A DNA stretch of 64,000 nucleotides from an uncultured Sediminibacterium sp. (GCF_946481145.1 NZ_CAMLMJ010000001.1:269055-333054); one strand, 5' to 3'; shown: positions 7,934 through 15,701, counted from the stretch's first letter. Numbers and translations: made by a program. The notes: generated by a model from the letters alone, not told the origin.

Positions 7934-9301
7934 TCAAATGTTATTTATCAGCTGGTTTGCTGCAGTAAATGCAGCCTGAATATTTGTTTTAGAATTGGTG
8001 CTGTATGTCAAGTAGAGAAACAATTCAGTATTTGCAGATACTTTTTCAGCTAATGGCATCGCCAATGATTCAAATTGAGAGGAAGACTGTACGATATTAT
8101 TATCTATATTACTAAGAAGTACACTAAAGCTAACAAAAAGAGCTTTGTTAATCAGTTGTCTATTTGCATCTGAGTTAATATGTTCAACTTTACATTTTCT
8201 AAACGAATATCTACCAAATAAGTGATATGCATTTTTCATGGCGTTATCAAATAATTCCAAATAATAATTGCTATCAAACTTTCTGTCTTTACTTATTGTT
8301 TCTGTCAATGTATTCAACTCTGATTCTATATTCCCGCTATAATTATTTAGGGTATTATCAGATGTATATTTCTGATGAAATAAAATAAAACGCAATGCCA
8401 GCTCCTGTGCTTCCATGCGAACATCTTTGATACTATGGCCAGTCGCTTCTTTAAAACTTGATAATGCAGTCATTTTACGAAGAGCGATACGAAGTTCATC
8501 GCTTGATAAGCAATTCCTGATCTCTTGCGCATTCAACGGCTGGCCGCCAGTATTGATTCTTCTAAAAATATCATATTTGAGTTTGAATGGTGAAGATGGG
8601 TCTATTACGTTAACAGTGATTTGAGTCATATTAAACCATCTATAATACTTAGCATCTATAGCCTTTTTAGGGTTTTCATGCGTATAAACCTTCCCATTAC
8701 ATTTCTCCCCTAAATATTCGAGCTTTCGTAAATGAAATTTATTGTCCATGAAATCTCGTATTGTACTTAGTCGTTGCAATCCATCTACTACCGAGATTCT
8801 ACCTTCATCATCTTGAGCAAAATAAAACATAGGCAAAGGAATTCTCATGAGTATAGATTCGATCAATCTGGATTTTCTTTGATTATCCCAAACAAGATTC
8901 CGTTGAAAATCAGGAGTCAGATTTATGTCTTTGCTTTCAATCATATCATAAATCTGGCGCAATGAGAAGTTTTTTGTATCAACCCTGATCTTATCTGGAT
9001 CATACGGAGTTACATCGTCTTCATCTTCTGTTTCTGTATCTTCTGAGCCAAACAAATCATTTGGATTTTGCTCAACAAGCCACTCTTCAATAACTTCATT
9101 TAATTTATCCTCTGGTTCATCAAGATCTGGATGTTTGTCAATAATTTTGAACTTACTGCCCACTAACTCAATAGCAAGATGAACCCGTCCCCCGGACAAA
9201 GGGACAAATCTGATTATATTTTCTTCCTCTTTTTTATCAGTGAATCGAAGAGGCTTTAGGCGAACTTCAATATCACCTTTTAGTTTTATGCTGATTTCCA
9301 T
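7934..9301 (-). CDS. DUF262-domain protein (ParB/Srx-fold, GmrSD-like N-domain)
   Basis: A 455-aa protein. The DUF262 core runs from about 105 to 290. It includes the DFQRNLVWDNQRKSRLIESI stretch (131-150) and the ParB-like signature VVDGLQRL (171-178), a variant of the DGQQR motif that binds or hydrolyses nucleotide in GmrSD and related type IV enzymes. The first 100 residues form an unusual extension ending in an acidic run (about 86-97). The C-terminal 160 residues are helical and lack an obvious DUF1524 HNH domain, so no nuclease is visible in this chain. It is the first gene of a three-gene block between hsdS (24 bp away) and hsdR. A defence function is inferred from family and context. 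Confidence 0.87.
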   Translation of the reverse strand: MEISIKLKGDIEVRLKPLRFTDKKEEENIIRFVPLSGGRVHLAIELVGSKFKIIDKHPDLDEPEDKLNEVIEEWLVEQNPNDLFGSEDTETEDEDDVTPYDPDKIRVDTKNFSLRQIYDMIESKDINLTPDFQRNLVWDNQRKSRLIESILMRIPLPMFYFAQDDEGRISVVDGLQRLSTIRDFMDNKFHLRKLEYLGEKCNGKVYTHENPKKAIDAKYYRWFNMTQITVNVIDPSSPFKLKYDIFRRINTGGQPLNAQEIRNCLSSDELRIALRKMTALSSFKEATGHSIKDVRMEAQELALRFILFHQKYTSDNTLNNYSGNIESELNTLTETISKDRKFDSNYYLELFDNAMKNAYHLFGRYSFRKCKVEHINSDANRQLINKALFVSFSVLLSNIDNNIVQSSSQFESLAMPLAEKVSANTELFLYLTYSTNSKTNIQAAFTAANQLINNI

Positions 9302-9325
9302 ATATAATATTGTTCTTTTCTAAAA

Positions 9326-10498
9326 TTAATTATTTGTTTCCACTCTGACCTCTCCACTCATCAGCTTCGGCAATAAAGTGTCCCTTAAAACGGTGAGGGT
9401 GTGAATTTGGTTGTTGTTGCTGATTATTTTTTCAATCAATGGTTCGGCATTATCAGTCATTGTTTTTAGTTCTTGTGAAGTGGGTATTAATACTGCTGCT
9501 TCGTCTAAATCTCCACGCTTAATATGCCCCATCGTAGTAGCATGACTCGCTGCTATTGAAATGAACTCTTCCAAATGGTGTTTGCACCACAAATAATAAA
9601 ACCACTTAGGGAAATTATCGGATGTTACCTTAAACAAGTGTTGATTTAAGATACAGTCCTGACCATCCCAAATTTTAACCATCAATGAAGCAGACCAGGC
9701 AAATATTATATCGCCATTTCTCACAACATATTCAGGTTTTACATCATTACTTGCCCAATCTGAGTTATTAGTAATTCCACCGCTTAATTCCTTTATTTTC
9801 AGAACAGGCAGCTTGTCTATTTCATTTTTCGGAGGAAATTTTTGGCAAGCCAACCCGTTTAAAAAATTTGCCATTTGGCTCAGTGGCATAGTATCCCAAT
9901 CCTCCTTTGCCCCCTCCACAAACCACTGCCTAAACAATGTTTCCGCCATTTTTTCTAAAGTTGCATTTTGGCGTTGCAGCAGGTCTTTTTTATCGTCTAA
10001 ACTGCTGAGGATAGAGGCAATAGCGGTTTGTTCTGGGAGAGGGGGAAGAAGAATGTCTAAAGATTCAATATCATTAGGTTTCAAGGATGGATATGCAGAA
10101 GTAGAAGCCTCTGCAATGGAATGTAGATATTCTGTTGTTTGTGACTGCGTTAAATTGTAATAAAGAAATAGCGGATCAAGTAGTTCTTTTTTGCAAGTTA
10201 TAGTTACAAACCCAGTAGAGACTACTAAATTGTCTGGAGGATCCTTTATAAAGCCATAATGAAGTTGGTTCGGTCTTACCGCTGAGTAAATAATATCATT
10301 TTCATCAACTAATCTTTTTGCTCGACTTGGAGCCTCTTTCAAACTTAATTTTTGAAATGAATCAATGCGGTTACAGGTTATTGAACCTGTATCTAAATAT
10401 GATATATTTGAGTAGGGATAGCTGTTATTAATACTCTTCCTGTTAGTCTCGATACCATCGCCTAATCTAAAATCTTTCCACTCTTTCATATTACCCAT
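9326..10498 (-). CDS. hsdS: Type I restriction-modification specificity subunit (HsdS)
   Basis: The 390-aa subunit sets the DNA target of the RM complex. It shows the duplicated target-recognition-domain plan. TRD1 (about 1-150) is followed by a conserved helix beginning LPPLPEQTAIASIL and containing RQWFVE. TRD2 (about 195-335) is followed by a second conserved helix ending LRDTLLPKLMSGEV. Both TRDs and both spacer helices are intact, so it should be functional. The ATG at 10498 overlaps the end of the 86-aa gene by 8 bp. A second ATG three codons later would remove the overlap. The DNA target cannot be read from sequence alone. Confidence 0.95.
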   Translation of the reverse strand: MGNMKEWKDFRLGDGIETNRKSINNSYPYSNISYLDTGSITCNRIDSFQKLSLKEAPSRAKRLVDENDIIYSAVRPNQLHYGFIKDPPDNLVVSTGFVTITCKKELLDPLFLYYNLTQSQTTEYLHSIAEASTSAYPSLKPNDIESLDILLPPLPEQTAIASILSSLDDKKDLLQRQNATLEKMAETLFRQWFVEGAKEDWDTMPLSQMANFLNGLACQKFPPKNEIDKLPVLKIKELSGGITNNSDWASNDVKPEYVVRNGDIIFAWSASLMVKIWDGQDCILNQHLFKVTSDNFPKWFYYLWCKHHLEEFISIAASHATTMGHIKRGDLDEAAVLIPTSQELKTMTDNAEPLIEKIISNNNQIHTLTVLRDTLLPKLMSGEVRVETNN

Positions 10499-10751
10499 TT
10501 ATCGGTTGTGTACTAATCCAATGTATCTGAATCTCATTTCCAATTTCACTAACAGTAAAACCCAAACTTTTCTTTTTCAGTACATCCCTACCTCGAAACT
10601 TGAATGTTTTAGAAAAGGGTTTGCATTCGTGTTTTATATTCACCACAAGTGTATCATTAGGCGTAATGCCGTTAATCGCTACACGGTAATTGAGGCTGGT
10701 TGCCTGCCTGGTGTTCGGCCTGATGGTTCGGTTCCTGATGATCTCAGCCAT
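10491..10751 (-). CDS. Small unknown protein between hsdM and hsdS
   Basis: An 86-aa basic protein rich in beta-strand-forming residues. It overlaps hsdM at its start and hsdS at its end by 8 bp each. Such tight packing suggests translational coupling and a real gene rather than a chance frame. There is no signal peptide or membrane segment. No family is recognised. Possible roles are an RM accessory subunit, a regulator, or a small partner of HsdS; these are guesses from position only. Confidence 0.7.
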   Translation of the reverse strand: MAEIIRNRTIRPNTRQATSLNYRVAINGITPNDTLVVNIKHECKPFSKTFKFRGRDVLKKKSLGFTVSEIGNEIQIHWISTQPING

Positions 10752-12273
10752 TGGTAGTAAGATTTATCTTTTGCAAATTCGCTTTAATAATATCGTTTAG
10801 GGTCGCCTCTTCTTTTAGTTGCTCTTCCAACTTGGCTTTTAAAGCACTAAAGCGTTCGGTAAAATTGAAATCATCTTCTTCATCAGGCAATCCCACATAG
10901 CGGCCTGGAGTTAGTACATAATCAAGTTCCGCTACTTTAGATATGGGGGTAGCTACACAGAAACCCGCAATGTCTTCATAATTGCCATCAGGGTTTCTCC
11001 AGTTGTGGTAGGTGCCGGCAATTTTTTGTATATCATCAGCACTTAATTCACGGGTTCTACGGTTAATCAGGTGGCCCAGGTTTCGTGCATCAATAAAAAG
11101 AATCTCTTTACTTCTGTCTCTGAATTTGCCGTTTTTCCGGTTGCGGCTCATAAACCAAAGAGCTGCGGGTATTTGTGTATTAAGGAACAGTTTTGCGGGG
11201 AGGTTTACAATGCAATCAATCAAACCATTTTCTATCAACGCCTTTCTTATTTCCCCTTCGCCGGATGTTTTTGAGGTTAAAGCTCCTTTCGCCAATACCA
11301 CACCCGCCTGTCCATTGGGCGCTAAATGATAGATAAAATGCTGCAGCCACGCAAAGTTGGCATTACCGGTGGGCGGCACCCCATATTGCCAGCGGCCATC
11401 AGTACGCATTAGGTCGCCGCCCCAGTCACTCACGTTAAAGGGTGGATTTGCAATAATATAATCGGCTTTCAAGTCTTTATGGGCATCATTCAGAAAACTT
11501 CCCTCATTGTTCCACTTTACCTGTGAGGCATCAATACCACGAATGGCCAGGTTCATCTTTGCCAGTCGCCAGGTAGTTTGGTTGCTTTCCTGCCCATATA
11601 TAGAAATATCATTTACCCGGCCCTGGCGATCGGCCACAAATTTTTCACTCTGTACAAACATACCGCCGCTGCCGCAGCAGGGGTCAAACACCCTGCCTTT
11701 ATAAGGCTCCAGCATTTCTACAAGCAATTCAACCACAGATCTGGGTGTATAGAACTGGCCGCCCTTCTTGCCTTCCGCCAAAGCAAATTCACCCAGAAAA
11801 TATTCAAACACATGTCCCAGTAGATCTGCACTTCGGGCTTTGGCATCACCCAATGCAATGTTTCCAATAAGATCTATCAATTCACCCAAACTGGTAGGAT
11901 CAAGGTTTTGCCGGGCAAATACTTTGGGTAATACACCTTTCAGGGATGGGTTTTCTTTTTCAATTGCATCCATGGCATCGTCTACAAACTTGCCAATTTC
12001 AGGCTGTTTGGCTTTTGACTGGAGGTAGATCCAGCGGGCGTCCTGCGGAACAAAGAATACATTTTCGGCTTTGTACTCGTCTTTGTCTTCCGGATCGGCA
12101 CCATTGGTTTCATCCGCCTTTAGTTTGGCGTACAAGTCTTCAAAAGCATCCGAAATATATTTCAGGAAGATCAGGCCCAGTACAATATGCTTGTACTCGG
12201 CAGCATCAATGTTTTTGCGAAGTTTATCAGCAGCTTTCCAAAGGGTTTTTTCTAATGCCAGGGTATCACTCAT
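10744..12273 (-). CDS. hsdM: Type I restriction-modification methyltransferase subunit (HsdM)
   Basis: This 509-aa N6-adenine DNA methylase is the first gene of the RM operon. It has an HsdM N-terminal helical domain (about 5-140), the SAM-binding motif [11 protein letters not shown] (196-206) and the catalytic NPPF motif (276-279). Together with HsdS it forms the modification complex; HsdR completes the restriction enzyme. Length is normal. The ATG at 12273 lies 34 bp downstream of a candidate Bacteroidota promoter. Confidence 0.97.
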   Translation of the reverse strand: MSDTLALEKTLWKAADKLRKNIDAAEYKHIVLGLIFLKYISDAFEDLYAKLKADETNGADPEDKDEYKAENVFFVPQDARWIYLQSKAKQPEIGKFVDDAMDAIEKENPSLKGVLPKVFARQNLDPTSLGELIDLIGNIALGDAKARSADLLGHVFEYFLGEFALAEGKKGGQFYTPRSVVELLVEMLEPYKGRVFDPCCGSGGMFVQSEKFVADRQGRVNDISIYGQESNQTTWRLAKMNLAIRGIDASQVKWNNEGSFLNDAHKDLKADYIIANPPFNVSDWGGDLMRTDGRWQYGVPPTGNANFAWLQHFIYHLAPNGQAGVVLAKGALTSKTSGEGEIRKALIENGLIDCIVNLPAKLFLNTQIPAALWFMSRNRKNGKFRDRSKEILFIDARNLGHLINRRTRELSADDIQKIAGTYHNWRNPDGNYEDIAGFCVATPISKVAELDYVLTPGRYVGLPDEEDDFNFTERFSALKAKLEEQLKEEATLNDIIKANLQKINLTTNG

Positions 12274-12306
12274 AACTATTTCCTAATGTCTTTTTTTTAT
12301 AATTCG

Positions 12307-12338
12307 CTAAAGTAAAAAATGAACGAACGCTTAACAAG
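12307..12338 (-). promoter_or_regulatory. Candidate promoter of the RM operon
   Basis: On the minus strand, CTTG (12335-12338) is followed after 20 bases by TACTTTAG (12307-12314). This resembles the Bacteroidota TTTG / TAnnTTTG pattern with one mismatch in each box. The first gene, hsdM, starts at 12273. No other candidate of similar quality is seen upstream of the operon. Confidence 0.35.
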
Positions 12339-12624
12339 GTTTAAGCAATGGTTTATCAGTAATAAGCCACAGCTAACTGATTTTACTGGATTTTTTAGCG
12401 TCCTAAAAAAGATTGTTTGCCATTGTATTCACAAAATCAAGGTGGTTACAATCGATTTTAATGAGGGGGAATTGAAAATCAAGATAATAAACAATTTGTC
12501 AATGTTCAATATCATTTTAAAAAACGTGCAAATTAGATGGTTTCAGCTCCTGTATTCCTAAATTTGGGCTATAAAATTGAAATTATAAGGATATAAGAAA
12601 CGGTAATAGCGAGAAAATATAATC

Positions 12625-12797
12625 ATGCGTTAAGCATGCGAACCCAGTTATCGAAATCGGCCAAATTTCACCATATCACGGGGGAAGCAAGCGAGACGCC
12701 TACGTTAAGCGTGGGCGTTGCTTTGCTCCGTGGTAGGGCTCGGCCGAGCCTCGATAACGGGCATTGTCAATGGCCCACGTGTTTTTTGTGGGCCAGT
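12625..12797. other. GC-rich, strongly self-complementary block (possible structured RNA or recombination site)
   Basis: After an AT-rich stretch, about 170 bases are GC-rich and folded in nested arms. GTTATCGA at 12647-12654 pairs with TCGATAAC at 12751-12758. Inside, CACGG (12677-12681) pairs with CCGTG (12728-12732), AAGCAA (12685-12690) with TTGCTT (12718-12723), and ACGCC (12696-12700) with GGCGT (12714-12718). GGCTCGGCCGAGCC (12738-12751) is a palindrome. A separate hairpin, TGGCCCAC/GTGGGCCA, spans 12771-12795, just upstream of the membrane-protein ATG at 12819. Between hsdM and this block (12339-12624) I see nothing convincing. Function is unknown. Confidence 0.55.
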
Positions 12798-12818
12798 CAA
12801 CCACGTAAAACGGAAACT

Positions 12819-13226
12819 ATGCATATCATCTGGCTGATCTTAAAGATCCTGATTGTCTTCTTCGTCTTGAAACTTGTCCTGGTACAGTTGAACAACTGGG
12901 TATTCACCATCTGGCGCAAACCTCAGATCTGGATTATAAGCGTTACTATTCTCGGATTTTTATTTGTAATTGGCTTATCCAGATTAGCGGATGCCAAAAA
13001 TGTGATCGCATGGGCAGGTATTATGGGCTTTTTTTCGATGTTTCCGCCTTCTTTAAAATCTAAAGCTGCACAACAGGAAGCAAACCGATTGATGGATGAG
13101 GAATATGCGGAAATGGGCATGCCAAATGGAAGAAGGCTCTACTGGACTGGCATTTTCCTGTTTTTGGTGGGAATGGTTATTGGTTGGGTACTCTCTTTTG
13201 GAGAAATCTATACACCTGCCAGCTGA
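12819..13226 (+). CDS. Small integral membrane protein of an unknown two-gene unit
   Basis: I chose the ATG at 12819 (135 aa). The longer frame from 12636 would translate the folded GC-rich block and looks unnatural. The protein has 3-4 predicted membrane helices (about 1-28, 35-58, 66-82 and 106-128), with a polar loop rich in Glu, Ala and Arg at about 84-104. No family is recognised. The next gene starts 6 bp downstream on the same strand, so the two form an operon. They are the only plus-strand cargo of the island and point away from the RM operon. A membrane-plus-soluble pair in a defence cargo slot could be an abortive-infection or toxin-immunity unit. That is inference. Confidence 0.7.
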   Translation: MHIIWLILKILIVFFVLKLVLVQLNNWVFTIWRKPQIWIISVTILGFLFVIGLSRLADAKNVIAWAGIMGFFSMFPPSLKSKAAQQEANRLMDEEYAEMGMPNGRRLYWTGIFLFLVGMVIGWVLSFGEIYTPAS

Positions 13227-13232
13227 TTAATC

Positions 13233-13928
13233 ATGGAAAATTACAATCCGGTATCAGTTCAGGAATTCATCCATCAATTCAAAAGATTGTTGGAACAGGA
13301 TCAGTGGGACCATCGACATATTGAAGCAGCATTCAGGCTACTGACAGAGATCTCTGTTTTGAAAGGCAAAACCCGATTTAACCTGGAACAGGCACTCAAT
13401 GTTTCAACTCGCATACTCGATACAAACGCTTTCAGAGAGATCCAGCGGCTGAATAAATGGAATACGACAGATCCGGAAGCAATATTTGAACAGTTTGCTA
13501 TTTCAGCATCCAAACAGCTAATAGCACAATTGAATATTATGCAGGAGGAAATGCGGTCTGCGATATTAACTCAGACACATCCTGATTACGAAAAATACAC
13601 GTCTCCCTATCAATACTCCCAACGGCCTGAATTCCTATATAAATATCTGCAGGATGAAATGGATTGGAACGAAGTAAAAAGGCTTGAAGAAAATCTGAAT
13701 AAACAACTGGAAGAAGCTGGTATTGGGAAGTATGGGATGCTATTAAAAATGTATTTGCGTGACAATAACATCAGTCAGTATAGACAAATGCTCGAAAATG
13801 ATTCCGTAAAAGATTTTATTCTGAAGAGAGAGGGGGAGTTCTTGGTGGCATTTAATTCTTCGATTGCAAAAGGGATGTCCGAAAAACACGCTGAAAGACT
13901 TAACTGGGATATTCTCATAAGAGTCTAA
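13233..13928 (+). CDS. Unknown soluble helical protein, partner of the small membrane protein
   Basis: A 231-aa protein that is mostly alpha-helical and rich in Glu, Gln and Asn, with no signal peptide or membrane segment. Helical segments rich in Glu and Lys at about 140-175 could form a coiled coil. I see no catalytic motif that I recognise. It begins 6 bp after the small membrane-protein gene. Three bases after its stop codon a very strong 25-bp hairpin begins. Function unknown; context is the variable cargo of a mobile island. Confidence 0.72.
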   Translation: MENYNPVSVQEFIHQFKRLLEQDQWDHRHIEAAFRLLTEISVLKGKTRFNLEQALNVSTRILDTNAFREIQRLNKWNTTDPEAIFEQFAISASKQLIAQLNIMQEEMRSAILTQTHPDYEKYTSPYQYSQRPEFLYKYLQDEMDWNEVKRLEENLNKQLEEAGIGKYGMLLKMYLRDNNISQYRQMLENDSVKDFILKREGEFLVAFNSSIAKGMSEKHAERLNWDILIRV

Positions 13929-13930
13929 TC

Positions 13931-14023
13931 TACCCCCGCCCGACCCTATGGAAAGGCATCGAAACGACCTGAAAAATTAAACAATTTTTTGTCTTTCCAT
14001 AGGGTCGGGTGGGGGGTATGGGG
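13931..14023. repeat. Long hairpin with G-quadruplex motif, candidate replication origin
   Basis: Arms at 13931-13955 and 13993-14018 pair almost perfectly (shared core GACCCTATGGAAAG / CTTTCCATAGGGTC) around a 37-base AT-rich loop. The right arm continues into GGG-TC-GGG-T-GGGGGG-TAT-GGGG (14002-14023), a textbook four-run G-quadruplex pattern. The region lies between the stop codon of the 231-aa gene and the replication-initiator gene. It could be a terminator, but no T tract follows directly. A rolling-circle origin or nick-site structure is an alternative. The rest of the gap to 14191 contains short direct repeats (GGTCCTAAAAAA at 14022 and 14128; GGGGGGTAT at 14011 and about 14076). Confidence 0.6.
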
Positions 14024-14191
14024 TCCTAAAAAAAAATTGGAGTTATATGCGGGTGGACCTTGTGCTTTGAAAGATGGGGGGTATAATCATCAGTTGGGGA
14101 TTGAGGGCAATAATTCGTTTCGTGTCTGGTCCTAAAAAATCGATCCACTCAATGCAAGCCCAGACCCCCTTGCCCACCTGAACAAGTAAAG

Positions 14192-15118
14192 TCATATTTT
14201 ATTAACAAGCGAGTTTTGATACATTTCGCCAGCATATATACTGTGTTGAAATGCATCACATATAAATTCATTGAATATCTGCTCTGATTTTCTAATAATG
14301 ATTTCATTTACCATAGGTAAGCCTGCTTTTTTATGTAAGGTTTTTAGTTTGCGTTTGGTATTGTATCTTTTACAACTTCTTCCTGAATCGCCAGTTTTAC
14401 CCCATTGATAGCCATTCATGCATTTATTCACAAAGATTTGTTCACGGTTTATCTCTTCGGTAATTAATTCAGGGTTAACAGTGGTTAAATTCCCCATACA
14501 TTTAATAAAGTATTGAAAACAATTCTTGATTGTAGTTTCATTTAGTAAACTGTCGAGTGTTGTTACTCTTAATTTTCTTAATTGGTAAGATTTTTTCATT
14601 TTAATCTCAATTCTGGCAAGCAATTCATCGTCACCGATATGTCTTCCTTTGTCGTAAATTTTTATTTGAATATAACTACTTGAGATTGCAATTTCGTCAC
14701 CTCTACCTAAATGATAATTTCTCTTATAATCCATAGTCCTGCAGCCGATAATGCTATGAATAAAAAAATCTGTATTAATATTCGGATAGTTAAATCCTAT
14801 TTCGAGATTTATTATTAAAGAAGCGGAAGGGTCAATCAAATAATAAGAGGATAGAAATTCGATTGTTTTTTTGATTTCAGTGAGTGAAATATTTTGGCCT
14901 CGCTTATTTCTCTTCAAAAGTTCGTTGAAACTGAAATTGTATTCGATATGATATCTGTAAATTTTTATCTCCAATCCATTTGACGGATCTTTAAATAATC
15001 TTGGATACAAACAATTTGGAAATTTCTTCGGGCAGAATGGGCCGAAAATAAATCGACTTTCCAAATCTGATGTAATAGATCCAATTATTGGCTGAATGAG
15101 CTTCACAAAATCGACCAT
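14192..15118 (-). CDS. Candidate phage/plasmid-type replication initiator
   Basis: A 308-aa basic protein. The segment KIYDKGRHIGDDELLARIEI, followed by KMKK, resembles the conserved (F/I)YDK...LRIE core of filamentous-phage gene II/X-like and related plasmid replication initiators. These nick DNA at an origin for rolling-circle replication. The C-terminus has a Cys/Lys/Arg-rich patch (RSCKRYNTKRKLKTLHKK). The family call rests on this motif and on context only. The gene follows the excisionase-like gene by 2 bp and is followed by a large hairpin. A module of HTH, Rep and origin is typical of small integrative elements in Bacteroidota. The catalytic Tyr cannot be assigned with confidence. Confidence 0.55.
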   Translation of the reverse strand: MVDFVKLIQPIIGSITSDLESRFIFGPFCPKKFPNCLYPRLFKDPSNGLEIKIYRYHIEYNFSFNELLKRNKRGQNISLTEIKKTIEFLSSYYLIDPSASLIINLEIGFNYPNINTDFFIHSIIGCRTMDYKRNYHLGRGDEIAISSSYIQIKIYDKGRHIGDDELLARIEIKMKKSYQLRKLRVTTLDSLLNETTIKNCFQYFIKCMGNLTTVNPELITEEINREQIFVNKCMNGYQWGKTGDSGRSCKRYNTKRKLKTLHKKAGLPMVNEIIIRKSEQIFNEFICDAFQHSIYAGEMYQNSLVNKI

Positions 15119-15120
15119 GG

Positions 15121-15402
15121 CTAATTTTCATGCTGTTGATTTTTTATCCATCTTGTCAACTCTCCGCGATAAAAGATCAATTTTTTACTCCCAAGTGGTT
15201 TATGGAAAGGAATTGTTTTTTGTGAAGTGTGTGTATAAATCGCGGACCGACTCAACCCTGTCATTTGCATTGCCATTTCAATTCCTCCAACTTCAGCGAC
15301 ATATTCTTGTGTTTGTTTGGTCAGCAACTTTTCTCCAATAGCATTGACTTGCTCAGTAAGCATATCAAGTTTTGCTTCTAAAGTTTCAAATGGATTGTTC
15401 AT
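15121..15402 (-). CDS. Excisionase-like helix-turn-helix protein
   Basis: I chose the ATG at 15402 (93 aa) over GTG at 15420, because 15420-15427 carries a perfect -7 promoter box. The N-terminal third is a short coiled-coil-like helix (FETLEAKLDMLTEQVNAIGE). The rest is a MerR/excisionase-type HTH (MTGLSRSAIYTHTSQKTIPF) ending in a wing and a Trp-containing helix (ELTRWIKN). Proteins of this type bind att arms and bias the integrase towards excision, or regulate the replication module. It is the first gene of the right-end module, 2 bp before the Rep gene. Confidence 0.8.
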   Translation of the reverse strand: MNNPFETLEAKLDMLTEQVNAIGEKLLTKQTQEYVAEVGGIEMAMQMTGLSRSAIYTHTSQKTIPFHKPLGSKKLIFYRGELTRWIKNQQHEN

Positions 15403-15419
15403 TATTAACGATTGTTGCA

Positions 15420-15427
15420 CAAACCTA
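15420..15427 (-). promoter_or_regulatory. -7 promoter box of the excisionase/Rep module
   Basis: On the minus strand TAGGTTTG matches the Bacteroidota -7 consensus TAnnTTTG exactly. It lies 17 bp upstream of the ATG at 15402. No convincing TTTG -33 box is visible at the usual spacing. Confidence 0.4.
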
Positions 15428-15538
15428 TATTCAACTTCTGGAAAAAGGAAGCGACACCAATGGGCTTTTACTATTTAGTAAATTCAAGAAATATCAACAA
15501 TGAAGAATAACCTATTTGGCCGCCGTCATTCGATAAGA

Positions 15539-15607
15539 TGCAAATATTTGCAGTTAATGGTTAAGAATGCTTTGCAGAAGAGTTATAGTGCAAATTTGTG
15601 TGCAAAT
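15539..15607. promoter_or_regulatory. Right cluster of TGCAAAT boxes
   Basis: TGCAAATATTTGCA at 15539-15552 is a perfect palindrome of two heptamers. TGCAAAT recurs at 15589-15595 and 15601-15607 with the same 12-base spacing as near the integrase. The block 15583-15607 matches 421-445 at about 22 of 25 positions. These are candidates for integrase arm or excisionase binding sites. Confidence 0.45.
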
Positions 15608-15643
15608 AAAAAAGCAGCTATGAGACAGATCTTCATAACTGCT
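15606..15643 (-). terminator. tRNA terminator supplied by the island
   Basis: AGCAGCTATGA (15613-15623) pairs with TCATAACTGCT (15633-15643). On the minus strand a run of T follows (complement of 15607-15612). It sits 11 bp beyond the tRNA 3' end. The arms are identical to the hairpin at 210-240, while the loop differs. Confidence 0.75.
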
Positions 15644-15653
15644 TGATATTCAC

Positions 15654-15701
15654 GTGGGCCCACCTGGGCTTGAACCAGGGACCCCCTGATTATGAGTCAG
15701 G
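15654..15701 (-). repeat. attR: tRNA 3' half at the right end of the island
   Basis: This segment is identical over 48 bp to 251-298. Here it is part of the intact tRNA gene, so the island rebuilt the tRNA 3' half on insertion. Confidence 0.9.

Larger units (their letters stand above)
251..15701. mobile_element. tRNA-integrated genomic island carrying type I RM and other cargo
   Basis: The island is bounded by perfect 48-bp direct repeats of a tRNA 3' half (251-298 and 15654-15701). An integrase gene lies just inside the left end. A helix-turn-helix excisionase-like gene and a candidate replication initiator lie just inside the right end. No conjugation or relaxosome genes are visible, so it looks like an integrative element that is not self-transmissible, or a satellite. 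The cargo is a type I RM operon with inserted genes, a PLD nuclease and an unknown two-gene unit. The boundaries are directly visible; the mobility class is inferred. Confidence 0.88.

Noticed and set aside
12319..12561. Open frame of 80 codons on the plus strand, divergent from hsdM
   Set aside because: It overlaps the candidate hsdM promoter, lies in low-complexity AT-rich sequence and has no family. A weak A-rich upstream site exists, so a real small gene is possible but unsupported.
12643..12760. Integron attC site
   Set aside because: The outer arms read GTTATCGA...TCGATAAC, the opposite polarity to the usual RYYYAAC...GTTRRRY layout, and no integron integrase is visible. A dedicated attC search could still change this.
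12636..12818. N-terminal extension of the small membrane protein
   Set aside because: It would translate the folded GC-rich block and give an unnatural composition before a clean membrane-helix start at 12819.
12625..13928. Retron (folded RNA next to defence genes)
   Set aside because: No reverse transcriptase gene is present in the island.
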